DNA of 64,000 bases from Candidatus Zixiibacteriota bacterium (GCA_024641335.1 JAHEDG010000003.1:1-64000), one strand, 5' to 3'; numbered from the stretch's first letter, positions 38,917 to 49,541 are shown. Notes: generated from the sequence alone by a model not told the origin. Numbers and translations are program-made.

Positions 38917-40230
38917 ATGAAACGAGGTTGCGCGCTTCCCGCAGTTTTACTGAACCTGATTGTATTTATCTTCGGCGGATCGGCCCGGGCGCAGACTTAT
39001 ACCCTGGACGATTGCCTGAAAATAGCCCTGGAGAAAAATTATACCGTCCTGGCGGCCCGGAATTCCTATGATGCCTCCAAAGTAAACGTCTATTCCGCCT
39101 GGGGTGATCTCTTGCCCTCGATCTCCCTCTCCACATCCGCCAGCCGCAGCTGGGCCGGATATTCCTTCTCCGACCCTATCGATGGCAGACAGATATCAGG
39201 GGGAGTGATAAACAACACCTATTCGGGCGCTCTCTCTCTTTCGCAAAATTATTCCGGTTTGGGACTCTATAACTACGCCGCTATCAAGCAAAGCGTGCAT
39301 GTGAGAAATTCCTCTTTCAGCTCCCTTGCCATGTCGCGAAACAGCCTCGTTCTGGAGGTCAAAAGCGGCTTTTTCGAACTGCTCAAAACCAAAATGCTCC
39401 TCGATGTTTCCACCGAGGCGGTCAAACGGGGAGAAGAGAGGCTCAGAGTCGTGCAGAGCAAATACGATCTCGGCTCGGCCTCCATGTCCGATGTTCTCAA
39501 GGCCAAAGTGCAGTTCGGCAACGATCGGCTCGACCTGGTCAGCAAATCCAACGCTTACAAACTGGCCAGGGCCAATCTCGCCTATACTATGGGTATCGAT
39601 GTAAATCAGGAATTCGAAGTAGACAGCGGTTTCCACGAGTGGCAGGTCGATATGGAATTCCCCGAAGCGCTGAATAGAGCCCTCGCCAACAATCCTGAAT
39701 ACAGCAAGGCGCGCTTCGATTATTTCGCCGCCGCCGACGAAAAACTTATCGCCTATTCGAGATTTCTGCCGGCCCTTTCATTAAGATTAACCCATTCTAC
39801 CAGTCCCGATCAATTTTCCAGCCTTACCGACCCCAAACGCAGCGACGCCAGTTATTACATGAGCGCCTCGTTATCCTTTAATATCTTCAATGGCGTCTCG
39901 GATTACGCTTATCTTAACTCGGCCAGAAAAAACCTGAATTCCAAAGATGAATATCTTAAAAACGCCAAAAACAGCGTGGCCCTGGAGTTAAAACAGGCCT
40001 TCCTCGATCTCGATCGCTCCAGCGAAGCCCGAAAACTGGCCGATGAATCTGTTGCCGCCGCCAAAGAAGACCTAAATCTGGTCAAAGAAAAATACAATCT
40101 CGGCGCCGCTACCATACTCGAAATACTCGACGCCGAAGTCTCATACAAACAGTCTCAGACAAATCAGGTGCAGGCTCTTTTCGATTATAATCTGGCGGCC
40201 GCGAGACTCGAAAAAACCCTTGGTAGATAA
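38917..40230 (+). CDS. TolC-family outer membrane efflux protein
   Basis: TLDDCLKIALEKNYTVLAARNSYDASKVNVYSAWGDLLPSISLS; VKEKYNLGAATILEILDAEVSYKQSQTNQVQALFDYNLAAARLEKTLG. Confidence 0.92.
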   Translation: MKRGCALPAVLLNLIVFIFGGSARAQTYTLDDCLKIALEKNYTVLAARNSYDASKVNVYSAWGDLLPSISLSTSASRSWAGYSFSDPIDGRQISGGVINNTYSGALSLSQNYSGLGLYNYAAIKQSVHVRNSSFSSLAMSRNSLVLEVKSGFFELLKTKMLLDVSTEAVKRGEERLRVVQSKYDLGSASMSDVLKAKVQFGNDRLDLVSKSNAYKLARANLAYTMGIDVNQEFEVDSGFHEWQVDMEFPEALNRALANNPEYSKARFDYFAAADEKLIAYSRFLPALSLRLTHSTSPDQFSSLTDPKRSDASYYMSASLSFNIFNGVSDYAYLNSARKNLNSKDEYLKNAKNSVALELKQAFLDLDRSSEARKLADESVAAAKEDLNLVKEKYNLGAATILEILDAEVSYKQSQTNQVQALFDYNLAAARLEKTLGR

Positions 40231-40244
40231 GCTGGAGGATAGAA

Positions 40245-41489
40245 ATGAAGAAAAAATGGCTCATGATTGGCGGCGGAGCGGTTATACTGGCGATATTTGT
40301 TGTGCTGGCCCTGCGCTCCAGCGGTGAACAGGGGATTAAAGTCACGGTTGAACTCGCTCGTAAAGGAGAAATTACTTCAATAGTCACTGCTACCGGCAAG
40401 GTCCGGGCACAGGCCGATGTGGATATCTCCGCCGACGTCATGGGTAGAATTGAGGAACTGCCGATCAAGGAGGGAGATCGGGCCAAAAACGGCCAGTTGC
40501 TGGTCAAAATCGACGATCGATCCCGCCGCATGGATGTGGCCCAGTCAAGGGGATCGCTCCAATCGGCTATCTCCAGCCGGAATAAAGCACGAATCGATCT
40601 CGATAGAGAAAAACAACTTTTCCAAAAAGGGCTCTCCTCTCAAGCCCAGCTCGATCTGGCCCAAAGCGTCTATGACCAATCGGCTGCGCAGGTCCAGATC
40701 TACCAGGCCAGCCTTGACCGGGCCCTCGATCAGCTGGAAAAATGCACTATCCGATCCCCCATGGACGGTATCGTTACCAAGCTCAACTCCGAAAAAGGGG
40801 AAAATGTTGTGATCGGTACCATGAACAACCCCGGTACTATTATCATGACCATCTCCGACCTCTCGGCTATCGAGATCGAGGCCGAAATCGATGAAACCGA
40901 TATCGCCAGCGTATTCGTCGGTCAGGATGTTGCCATCACATTGGACGCTTTTCCTGATACTTTATTCAAAGGTGATGTGGTCCAGGTCGGAAATTCCGCC
41001 GAGGTTTCCGTTATGGGAGGCTCTGATCAGGTCGCCAATTTCCTGGTGAAAATACTCATCGTCGATAAAATCCCTAATATCAAACCCGGCATGACCGCGT
41101 CAGTTGATATTACTACCGATCATCAAGCCGATATAATTAAGGTGCCCGCCGGAGCTGTAGTCATGAGACCCGAAGGAACCGGAGAAGAACATGCCGACAA
41201 TGATTCCACCGATAATGATAACAAAAACGAAATTATCCCGGATAAAGATAAAAAGGAAATCGACGGTATATTTATTGTCGACCAGGGAAAATCAAAATTC
41301 GTTCCCGTTTCCACCGGTATCAGGGATCAGCAATTCGTCGAAATTTCCACTGGTCTTTCTGAAAGCGATAGCGTGATTACCGGGCCGTACAGACAGCTCA
41401 GAACCATAAAACATGGATCGAAAATCACCCCTGAAAAACCGAAATTCGGTCCCGATGCCGATAATAAATCGACAACTTCGAACGATTAG
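40245..41489 (+). CDS. macA: MacA-like periplasmic adaptor
   Basis: VTATGKVRAQADVDISADVMGRIEELPIKEGDRAKNGQLLVKID; KCTIRSPMDGIVTKLNSEKGENV; NIKPGMTASVDITTD. Confidence 0.88.
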   Translation: MKKKWLMIGGGAVILAIFVVLALRSSGEQGIKVTVELARKGEITSIVTATGKVRAQADVDISADVMGRIEELPIKEGDRAKNGQLLVKIDDRSRRMDVAQSRGSLQSAISSRNKARIDLDREKQLFQKGLSSQAQLDLAQSVYDQSAAQVQIYQASLDRALDQLEKCTIRSPMDGIVTKLNSEKGENVVIGTMNNPGTIIMTISDLSAIEIEAEIDETDIASVFVGQDVAITLDAFPDTLFKGDVVQVGNSAEVSVMGGSDQVANFLVKILIVDKIPNIKPGMTASVDITTDHQADIIKVPAGAVVMRPEGTGEEHADNDSTDNDNKNEIIPDKDKKEIDGIFIVDQGKSKFVPVSTGIRDQQFVEISTGLSESDSVITGPYRQLRTIKHGSKITPEKPKFGPDADNKSTTSND

Positions 41490-41516
41490 GCAGGGTCTTG
41501 TGAGAGGGAACATTTA

Positions 41517-42203
41517 ATGCTGATAGAAACCAACGATCTTTGGAAAACGTACCAGATGGGCAGTGAAGAGGTTCATGCCTTGAGAGGCGTGACTCTGCAT
41601 ATCAAAAAAGGAGATTATGTCGCTATCATGGGCCCTTCCGGCTCTGGCAAATCTACCTTAATGAATCTCATCGGATGTCTCGATACTCCCAGCAGGGGTG
41701 ATTACCTCCTTAACGGTCGTAACGTCTCGGGAATGAACGACGATGAACTCGCTCACATACGGAATAAAGAAATCGGCTTCGTTTTTCAGACTTTCAATCT
41801 CCTCCCCAGAGCGTCGGCTCTGCATAATGTGGAATTGCCGCTTATCTACAACGGTACCAGATCCGACGATAGATTGAAAAAGGCCAAAGATGCCCTGAGT
41901 CTCGTTGATCTCACTGACAGAATGACCCATAAACCCAATCAGCTTTCCGGCGGCCAGAGACAAAGAGTGGCTATCGCCAGAGCCCTGGTCAACTCCCCAT
42001 CGCTTCTGCTGGCTGACGAACCGACCGGAAATCTCGATACGGCCACCAGTATCGAAATTATGGATCTTCTCTCAAAGCTCCATAAAGAAGGCAACACCAT
42101 TATCGTGGTGACACACGAAAGAGATATCGCCGACTATGCCGACAGAGTGATCTTCATCCGCGACGGCCAGGTCGAAAAAGACGAACGAAAAACGGTTTCA
42201 TAA
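41517..42203 (+). CDS. ABC transporter ATP-binding protein (MacB/LolD type)
   Basis: [58 protein letters not shown]. Confidence 0.95.
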   Translation: MLIETNDLWKTYQMGSEEVHALRGVTLHIKKGDYVAIMGPSGSGKSTLMNLIGCLDTPSRGDYLLNGRNVSGMNDDELAHIRNKEIGFVFQTFNLLPRASALHNVELPLIYNGTRSDDRLKKAKDALSLVDLTDRMTHKPNQLSGGQRQRVAIARALVNSPSLLLADEPTGNLDTATSIEIMDLLSKLHKEGNTIIVVTHERDIADYADRVIFIRDGQVEKDERKTVS

Positions 42204-42215
42204 CTCGAGGACCGC

Positions 42216-43436
42216 ATGTGGTTTATTGAAGGTGTAGCCATCGCCTTTCAGGCCATCTGGGCCAACAAACTCAGATCGTTCCTTACACTTATTGGTATGA
42301 TTATTGGAGTCAGCACTGTGATCGCCGTGGTTTCGGTTATTAACGGAATGAACAACTATATGAGCGCCAAAATCAACTCCATGGGCTCCAATACATTCAT
42401 AATAGATAAGGAAGGAGTCATCACCTCCGAAGATGAATGGCTCGAAGCCCGCAAACGAAAAAATATCACTCTCCAGGATATGAAAGCGATCGAAAAATAC
42501 TGCGATCTTTGCGAGAATGTGGGAGGCGTCGTGGAAGCCTCCAGCCGAAGAGTCAAATACGGCTCCGATTATCTCGAGGATATCTGGGTGCAGGGAATTA
42601 CCTACAACTTTATCGATATCTCCGACGTGGAGCTTGATTACGGACGGCTTTTTAACGAATCGGATGACAATCGTCGTTCATCTGTATGCATTGTTGGTCC
42701 CGATATCGCCTCCAACTTGATCAAGAGCGGGATGCCGCTGGGAAAAGATATTAAGCTGGGAAAATATTATTTCCGAATCGTCGGCGTGGGCAAATCGCGA
42801 GGCTCCTTTCTCGGCATGAATCAGGATAACTGGGTGGTCATACCGCTTAAGACTTACTCCAAATACTTCGGAAAGCGCCGGAGCCTGGCTATATACGCCA
42901 AAGCCCGAGATATGAACCTGATGGAAGAAGCTCAGGATCAGGCCCGGATGATCCTCAGGACGCGCCGCGATGTCAAATATGACCAAAAAGACGATTTCAA
43001 TATCACCACCGCTGAATCCGTCATGAAACTCTATCAGGGTTTGACTAACGGCGCCTGGTTCGTGCTGGTCATTATCTCATCTGTTTCTCTCCTCATCGGA
43101 GGCATAGTCATCATGAATATCATGCTTGTCTCGGTGACCGAACGCACCAGGGAAATAGGGATCAGAAAAGCTATTGGGGCCCGACGGCGGGATATCATGT
43201 GGCAATTCCTGGTAGAAGCGGTTACCCTCTCCAGTATAGGAGGAATGATCGGTATTACCATCGGTATCATTTTCGCCCTGACCATCGCCCGCTTTACTCC
43301 ATTGCCGGCTGATGTCGAATTATGGGCTGTTTTTGTCGGTTTCGGCGTGGCCGCCGGCGTGGGTATTTTCTTCGGGCTTTTCCCCGCGGTCAAGGCGGCC
43401 AGACTTAGCCCTATTGACGCTTTGAGGTACGAATGA
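42216..43436 (+). CDS. MacB-like ABC permease (FtsX domain)
   Basis: NKLRSFLTLIGMIIGVSTVIAVVSV; MNIMLVSVTERTREIGIRKAIGARRRDIMWQFLVEAVTLSSIGGMIG. Confidence 0.93.
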   Translation: MWFIEGVAIAFQAIWANKLRSFLTLIGMIIGVSTVIAVVSVINGMNNYMSAKINSMGSNTFIIDKEGVITSEDEWLEARKRKNITLQDMKAIEKYCDLCENVGGVVEASSRRVKYGSDYLEDIWVQGITYNFIDISDVELDYGRLFNESDDNRRSSVCIVGPDIASNLIKSGMPLGKDIKLGKYYFRIVGVGKSRGSFLGMNQDNWVVIPLKTYSKYFGKRRSLAIYAKARDMNLMEEAQDQARMILRTRRDVKYDQKDDFNITTAESVMKLYQGLTNGAWFVLVIISSVSLLIGGIVIMNIMLVSVTERTREIGIRKAIGARRRDIMWQFLVEAVTLSSIGGMIGITIGIIFALTIARFTPLPADVELWAVFVGFGVAAGVGIFFGLFPAVKAARLSPIDALRYE

Positions 43437-43612
43437 GAAAATTCGGAAAAATCTCTATCATCCTGGCAGGAATTAATTCCGTTTTTACGATTCTGGCGCT
43501 GTTTAAGCTTGTCAACGGACCCGGAACTCTGGTTTCCGGTTTCCTCTGGGGATCTGTGATCGCGGCCCTATGGCTAAATTATTTCATCGTTTACTGTTCT
43601 AAAAAAACATGA
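43433..43612 (+). CDS. 59-aa membrane protein, missing from the ORF track
   Basis: Translated by hand: MRKFGKISIILAGINSVFTILALFKLVNGPGTLVSGFLWGSVIAALWLNYFIVYCSKKT; ATGA overlaps with both flanking permease genes. Confidence 0.7.
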   Translation: MRKFGKISIILAGINSVFTILALFKLVNGPGTLVSGFLWGSVIAALWLNYFIVYCSKKT

Positions 43613-44850
43613 CACTCCACGAATTAAAAGAAAGCCTCAAGCTGGCTTTCGGTACCTTCAGAGCTCATAAAATGAGATCTCTCCTTACCGTTCTGGGAGT
43701 GCTGATTGGTGTCTTTACCATTATAACCGTTGTCTCGGTTATTACCGGTTTCGATAACTCCATGGCCAGACAGATCGAATCCCTGGGATCCAATGTCGTC
43801 TACGTGGCCAAGAACAAACCGGGGATTGTCATGGGTAATCGACCGGCGTCGGAACGCAATAGAAAAGGGATTACATTCGAGGATTCCGAGGCCATAATCG
43901 AAGCCTGCCCGGCCATAGTCGCCTCATCGCCGCAGAATTATTATTTCAATCCTGGCGGAAACATCGCTAAATATAAAGACCGGGAAATAAAAAACCCGTC
44001 CTTCTTCGGTACCCTGCCCGATTATGAAATTGTTAATAACGCCTTCGTAGAACAGGGACGGTTCATCAACGATTCCGACGTCAAATTTCGAAATATGGTG
44101 GCCGTCGTTGGTTTTGACGTGGGCGAGAGCCTTTTCCCCAACGAGGATCCGATCGGCAGGGAGATTCTGGTCAATGGCGATAAATTCACCCTGATTGGCG
44201 TTATGGGCAAACGGGAAACCATCGCCGGAGGAGGCGAAAACCGCTTCGTGGCCATCCCCTATGGCACCTTTAAAAAACTCCACCCGGAAGAGAAAGAACT
44301 CTGGCTGGCTCTTAAAGCTATCTCGCCCGATCTGATGCCTGAGGCGATCGATCAGGTGACCGAGGTCATGCGCAGACGACGAGGCCTGCAATACAACGAA
44401 GCCGATGATTTCGCGGTTTTCACCCAGGAAAACTTGCTGGAAATATATGAACAAATCACTCAGGCCGTCTGGCTGGTTATGATGGTGATCTCTTCCATCG
44501 GTCTCATGGTAGGAGGCGTGGGAGTGATGAATATAATGCTTGTCTCTGTTACCGAACGAACCAGGGAAATAGGCATCCGCAAAGCCATCGGCGCGAAAAA
44601 GAAAAACATCCTCTGGCAGTTCCTGATCGAGGCTATGGCACTTTCCGGAATCGGTGGAATCCTGGGTATCCTTTGCGGCATCGGTGCCGGCCAGCTGATC
44701 GGAGCCTTAACACCTCTGCCGGCCGATGTCTCTATTGCCTGGGTTTGTCTGGCCTTTTTCTTCTCTGTAGCCGTAGCCTTGGTTTTCGGTATCTATCCCG
44801 CTGTAAGGGCCGCCGGGCTCGATCCTATCGAATGTCTCCGCTATGAATAG
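43609..44850 (+). CDS. MacB-like ABC permease (FtsX domain), second copy
   Basis: HKMRSLLTVLGVLIGVFTIITVVSVITGFDNSM; MNIMLVSVTERTREIGIRKAIGAKKKNILWQFLIEAMALSGIGGILG. Confidence 0.93.
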   Translation: MTLHELKESLKLAFGTFRAHKMRSLLTVLGVLIGVFTIITVVSVITGFDNSMARQIESLGSNVVYVAKNKPGIVMGNRPASERNRKGITFEDSEAIIEACPAIVASSPQNYYFNPGGNIAKYKDREIKNPSFFGTLPDYEIVNNAFVEQGRFINDSDVKFRNMVAVVGFDVGESLFPNEDPIGREILVNGDKFTLIGVMGKRETIAGGGENRFVAIPYGTFKKLHPEEKELWLALKAISPDLMPEAIDQVTEVMRRRRGLQYNEADDFAVFTQENLLEIYEQITQAVWLVMMVISSIGLMVGGVGVMNIMLVSVTERTREIGIRKAIGAKKKNILWQFLIEAMALSGIGGILGILCGIGAGQLIGALTPLPADVSIAWVCLAFFFSVAVALVFGIYPAVRAAGLDPIECLRYE

Positions 44851-44952
44851 CCCAGAAACAAATCTGTTCGAACCGTTGTTAAACCGTATAGCCCGGCGAA
44901 TTTCCCTTGCTATCGAGCTGTAATTCGGCGTAAATTAATCGCGGAGGATATC

Positions 44953-46248
44953 TTGACTAAATTTCTGCTCAAAACCTTAATTCTCCTGGCGTTACCGGCC
45001 CTGGCCTTCTCCCAGAATAAATCCGGCTTTACCGATAACCTCATGCGAAAACCGGTCTATTTCGATTTCACCGCTTTCCGCGATACTTCCGCCGAAAATA
45101 CTGTTATTGAAGTTTATTATAAAATCTATTCCACCGCTCTGACTTATGAAAAACGGGGCGAAAAATTCATGGCCTCCTATGAAGTCAATATAGTTATTAA
45201 TAAAAAAGGCAAACAGATCACCGGCGGATCGAAAAGCGGCGAGCTGTTCGCTGAAACTTATGAGGCTACTCGAAGGGAAGACGATTTCATTATCGATATC
45301 ATCAAATTCTCTCTGCCGCCCGACGATTATGGGCTCGAGGGGAATTTTATCGATCTCTTCTCCGGAGATCAGGAAAAACAGAAATTGAATATGAAATTAA
45401 AAGAGTTCAAAAAAAAGCCTCCATCCCTTTCCGGCATCGAATTCGTCAGAGAGACACTTTCCTATGACGTCGATTCCCCCTTCGGAAAGGACGGCCTGGT
45501 TCTGATTCCGTCCGTCTCTCGAGTTTACGGTTACAGCGAACCGGAATTAAAGGTCTTTTACCAGATATACAACCAGCCCGGATTCAAAGGAGATTACCTG
45601 GTGTTCTACGAAATATCCAAAAGCGGAAAAATCGTGAATACCGATACCGCCATGTTCGTATCTGATGGACCGGTAACCGATCGCCTCGAAAAACTTAATG
45701 TTGAGGAGTTCATGCCCGGAGAATATAAACTGTCGGCGCGGGTTACCTCGCCGGGGCATAAGCTCAATATCTCGACTCTGGATGATTTTATTATCGAATG
45801 GTCGGCTCTATCCATAGTAAAAAACGACTTCAAAACAGCCGTCGAACAACTTAAATATATCGCCTCCAGAGACGAAATGAAAATACTGCTCGATACACCA
45901 GTAAACCAGAGGCTCATCAAGTGGAATGAATTCTGGGATTCACAGGATTACCCCAAAGAAACACCGGAAAACGAACCCCAGAAAGAATACTACCGCCGCC
46001 TGCGTTACGCCGATCTCAATTTCGGACATTTCGGCCGGGACGGCTGGAATACCGATATGGGGATGGTCTATGTAACTTACGGCCCCCCCGACGAAATCGA
46101 GAGGCACCCCTTCGATCTGGAAACCAAACCGTATCAGGTCTGGTATTATTACGAACGGGAATTACGCTTCCTGTTTATCGATAGAAACGGCTACGGCGAT
46201 TTCGAACTGCAATATCCTTATGACGGCGATATAAGAAGGGCGAGGTGA
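44953..46248 (+). CDS. GWxTD-domain protein
   Basis: Signal peptide; YYRRLRYADLNFGHFGRDGWNTDMGMVYVTYGPPDEIERHPFDLETKPYQVWYYYE: canonical GWNTD. Confidence 0.85.
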   Translation: MTKFLLKTLILLALPALAFSQNKSGFTDNLMRKPVYFDFTAFRDTSAENTVIEVYYKIYSTALTYEKRGEKFMASYEVNIVINKKGKQITGGSKSGELFAETYEATRREDDFIIDIIKFSLPPDDYGLEGNFIDLFSGDQEKQKLNMKLKEFKKKPPSLSGIEFVRETLSYDVDSPFGKDGLVLIPSVSRVYGYSEPELKVFYQIYNQPGFKGDYLVFYEISKSGKIVNTDTAMFVSDGPVTDRLEKLNVEEFMPGEYKLSARVTSPGHKLNISTLDDFIIEWSALSIVKNDFKTAVEQLKYIASRDEMKILLDTPVNQRLIKWNEFWDSQDYPKETPENEPQKEYYRRLRYADLNFGHFGRDGWNTDMGMVYVTYGPPDEIERHPFDLETKPYQVWYYYERELRFLFIDRNGYGDFELQYPYDGDIRRAR

Positions 46249-46249
46249 C

Positions 46250-47656
46250 ATGCGAAGTTCAATCAGAAAACTTTTGGTCTTTATTCTCATGGGTCTTTGC
46301 TCCACAGTGTCATTCGCGGAGGATAGCAGGTTGTCCGATCCGCTCTATTTCAAAGCCGATTATAGTGTCTTCCGTTATCCTCAGGATCTCTCCAGGTCTT
46401 ATGTGGAAATATTTTATAATCTCCAGCGCAGCCAGCTGAAATATTCCCCCGATAGTCTGGGATATGTTGCCCTGGTCGATTTTAAGATTACCCTGAAAGA
46501 TACATCCGGCGCTCAAATCGATACTCTCAGCTGGACTGCCGGCTCTCGAATCTCATTGTTGGCCGAGCTCGAAGATTCCGGATACCTGATTTCCGATATA
46601 TTCGCCGATCTCTTTCCACCGGGCAATTTCATCGTCGAATTGGAGGTCAAAAGCGGATCACGGACAGGATTCGGAAGCTTCCCAGTGGAAATAATATCTT
46701 TTGAATCTACCGATCTTCAGCTGTCCTCGCCAATGCTGGCCTACGAGATTACCAAAGACGACCCAGGCAAGTTCTCCAAAAACGGCTACAAGGTAATGCC
46801 CAATCCATCCGGTCGATTCTCCCAGAATTCCAACGTGATCTACATGTACATCGAAGCTTATAATCTCGATATATCGCCGGATAGCGACTCGCTCTATTCG
46901 GTTTCTCTGGATATCCTCGATATCGAAGGCAAAGAGATTAAATCGATTCCGCCCTCAAAATACCGCAAGCCGGGTGATTCGGCCGTCGTTGTTACTGGTT
47001 TCTCCATCGCCGCCTTAAAAGCAGGAATGTACCGCGTCAGAGCCAATCTGACAGATGGATCTCAAACCTCATCGGCTGAAAAGGTCTTCACCGTGATCGC
47101 CTCCCAGGAAAGAGTGAAGGAAGAAATGATGAGGGCCCTCCTGAAAATATTCCCCCGGGCTAACAGTATTACCAATAAGGAAGAAGCACAACAGTTCCGC
47201 GATGATATCACTTATATAGCTACGATCGATGAATTAAGGCTCTACGATTCCCTGAATCTCGATGGCAAAGCCAATTTTCAAAAACAATTCTGGGCCGGAC
47301 GAGACCCCGATCCCACGACCGCCGTCAACGAGCTCCAGCTCGAACACTATCGCCGGCTGAAATTCGTGGTCGATAATTTTGACCAATATAAAGGCGTCAT
47401 CCAGGGTTGGAAATCGGATCCGGGAAGAGTCTATATCCTCTATGGCGAACCTACCGAAATCGAAAAATACCCTTCCTCCATCGAATCCCGTACCTGGCAA
47501 AGATGGTGGTATCACGGGATAGAAGGGGGCGTCTATTTCATTTTTGTCGATTTCGAGGAAACCGGTAATCTGGTCCTGGTTCATTCCTCAAAACAGGATG
47601 AAGTCAAGGATTACAACTGGGAAGATAAAGTCAAAATGACCGTTTTCCAGAGGTAA
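46250..47656 (+). CDS. GWxTD-domain protein, divergent motif
   Basis: YRRLKFVVDNFDQYKGVIQGWKSDPGRVYILYGEPTEIEKYPSSIESRTWQRWWYHGIEGGVYFIFVD; GWKSD in place of GWxTD. Confidence 0.82.
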   Translation: MRSSIRKLLVFILMGLCSTVSFAEDSRLSDPLYFKADYSVFRYPQDLSRSYVEIFYNLQRSQLKYSPDSLGYVALVDFKITLKDTSGAQIDTLSWTAGSRISLLAELEDSGYLISDIFADLFPPGNFIVELEVKSGSRTGFGSFPVEIISFESTDLQLSSPMLAYEITKDDPGKFSKNGYKVMPNPSGRFSQNSNVIYMYIEAYNLDISPDSDSLYSVSLDILDIEGKEIKSIPPSKYRKPGDSAVVVTGFSIAALKAGMYRVRANLTDGSQTSSAEKVFTVIASQERVKEEMMRALLKIFPRANSITNKEEAQQFRDDITYIATIDELRLYDSLNLDGKANFQKQFWAGRDPDPTTAVNELQLEHYRRLKFVVDNFDQYKGVIQGWKSDPGRVYILYGEPTEIEKYPSSIESRTWQRWWYHGIEGGVYFIFVDFEETGNLVLVHSSKQDEVKDYNWEDKVKMTVFQR

Positions 47657-47765
47657 TTCTTACAAATAATCTCCTTTACTAAAATAGCCGATATCCGATA
47701 CTATATCGAACCTCTCGGCATCTACGGACGTTCAACGGTATGGTCAATCAGACTGAAAAGGAAAA

Positions 47766-49541
47766 ATGGATAATCCTCAATTAAAAAATTACAAAACCAA
47801 AATCGGCTTTACCGATCGCGAAAATCTACTGGTCGATTCCTTCAGAGTCTTGAGCGCGGATCTCGATGTCGATATGGTGGTCAAAAATTCCCTCGGGTTC
47901 ATTATTAAAAGGTTCGATGCCGACGCTGCCTGCCTGTTTCTGGCTGATCTTCATGATTATTCGGTCCGTTCCTGCTGCGCCGGATCCGCCGATCCTGAAA
48001 AAGTCCATATTCTCCCTTTTAAAGATGAACATAATATCAAAGGCTGGGATACCGCTTCCAGAAAACCGGTGATAATCAACGATATCGACCCCGAAGATCC
48101 TTATTCCAAAGCTATCTGCGGCTATGTCGGAATCTGCCCGGATAACGTTATCGGAGTGCCCCTCTTCGCCGGAGGAGAATTTCTCGGAATCGTACAGGCC
48201 ATTAACAGCTCTGAAAAAAATAAATTCTCCAGTGATGATCTGGAACTGCTGGAAATCATCGCCGAGCGCATCGCCCTGACCCTGCGTAACGCTTGGATTC
48301 TCGAAGAAGCGGTCAGGGCTTCAGATGAAGCCAAATCTCTGTATGAAGTCGGTATCGCCCTTTCCAGCTCTCTCGAACTCGAAGATCTTCTCGATAAAAT
48401 TCTGGAAAACCTGGCCCGCGTAATGGAATATGATATCGCTATCATCTACCTGGTCGATCCTCTGGACGGTACCATAAATCAAATCTCAACCCGCGGACTG
48501 GCCGATACCGTCAATGAACGTATCCACCTGAAAATAGGGCAGGGGGTGTGCGGACGGGTGGCCGAAACCGGCCAGGGGATTATCGTATCCGATGTCGATA
48601 CCAATAGCGATTATATCGCCCTAAGACCCCAAACCGCCTCGGAAATGGCCGTGCCTTTGAAAGTCAAAGGATCCGTTATCGGGGTCTTTAACATCGAAAG
48701 CGATAAATCCGAGGCCTATACAAGACACGATCTCGAGCTTATGAACGCCTTCGCCAGCCTGGCCGCTGTTTCCATCGAAAGAGCCAGATTCCACCAGGAG
48801 CGGCTGGTCGCCAGAGAACTCGAAGACGAATTATCTATCGCCCGCAGAATTCAGCAGACCTTTCTGCCCGCTGAGAGCCCGTCCATACCAGGATTCGATC
48901 TGGCCGGCGTCAATATACCATCGGCCGAAGTAGGCGGAGACTACTACGATTTCATTCCCATAGTCGATAACCAGTTCGGTATCGCTATCGGCGATGTCGC
49001 CGGCAAAGGAATTCCCGCTTCGTTGATTATGGCCGCTTTCAGAGCCAGCCTAAAAGCCGAAATCAGAAATAACTTCGCTATCAGAGCTATCCTGCAAAAA
49101 GTCAATAATCTCCTGTTCGAATCAATCGAACGAGACAGATACGTCACCGCCGTCTACGGTGTCCTCGATTCCAAAAACAGGATCTTTACCTTCTCCAACG
49201 CCGGACACAACCCTCCGATTATCATTAGATCAGCCGGCGGCGTCGAATATCTCAAAGAAGGAGGCCTGGCTCTCGGTATTTTCGCCGAATCTGCCTATGA
49301 AGAACGGTCCATATTCCTCGCCCCCGGGGATACCATGATTTTCTATACCGATGGAGTCACCGAAGCCAATAATTCCGATGGCATCGAATTCGGCGAAAAA
49401 AGACTGCTCAAAATACTCCTCGAATCCAGAAAACTTCCGGCCCGAGATATCATTGATAATATAGTAAAAGATGTCGGTTCGTTCGGAGCTGATGGAGATA
49501 ATCACGACGATCTAACCATCATCGTTCTCAAAGCGTTATAA
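47766..49541 (+). CDS. GAF-domain PP2C/SpoIIE-type phosphatase
   Basis: Two GAF-like regions; C-terminal SIARRIQQTFLPAESPSIPGFDLAGVNIPSAEVGGDYYDFIPI, AIGDVAGKGIPASLIMAAFRASLKA, FYTDGVTEANN, DDLTIIVLKAL. Confidence 0.92.
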   Translation: MDNPQLKNYKTKIGFTDRENLLVDSFRVLSADLDVDMVVKNSLGFIIKRFDADAACLFLADLHDYSVRSCCAGSADPEKVHILPFKDEHNIKGWDTASRKPVIINDIDPEDPYSKAICGYVGICPDNVIGVPLFAGGEFLGIVQAINSSEKNKFSSDDLELLEIIAERIALTLRNAWILEEAVRASDEAKSLYEVGIALSSSLELEDLLDKILENLARVMEYDIAIIYLVDPLDGTINQISTRGLADTVNERIHLKIGQGVCGRVAETGQGIIVSDVDTNSDYIALRPQTASEMAVPLKVKGSVIGVFNIESDKSEAYTRHDLELMNAFASLAAVSIERARFHQERLVARELEDELSIARRIQQTFLPAESPSIPGFDLAGVNIPSAEVGGDYYDFIPIVDNQFGIAIGDVAGKGIPASLIMAAFRASLKAEIRNNFAIRAILQKVNNLLFESIERDRYVTAVYGVLDSKNRIFTFSNAGHNPPIIIRSAGGVEYLKEGGLALGIFAESAYEERSIFLAPGDTMIFYTDGVTEANNSDGIEFGEKRLLKILLESRKLPARDIIDNIVKDVGSFGADGDNHDDLTIIVLKAL

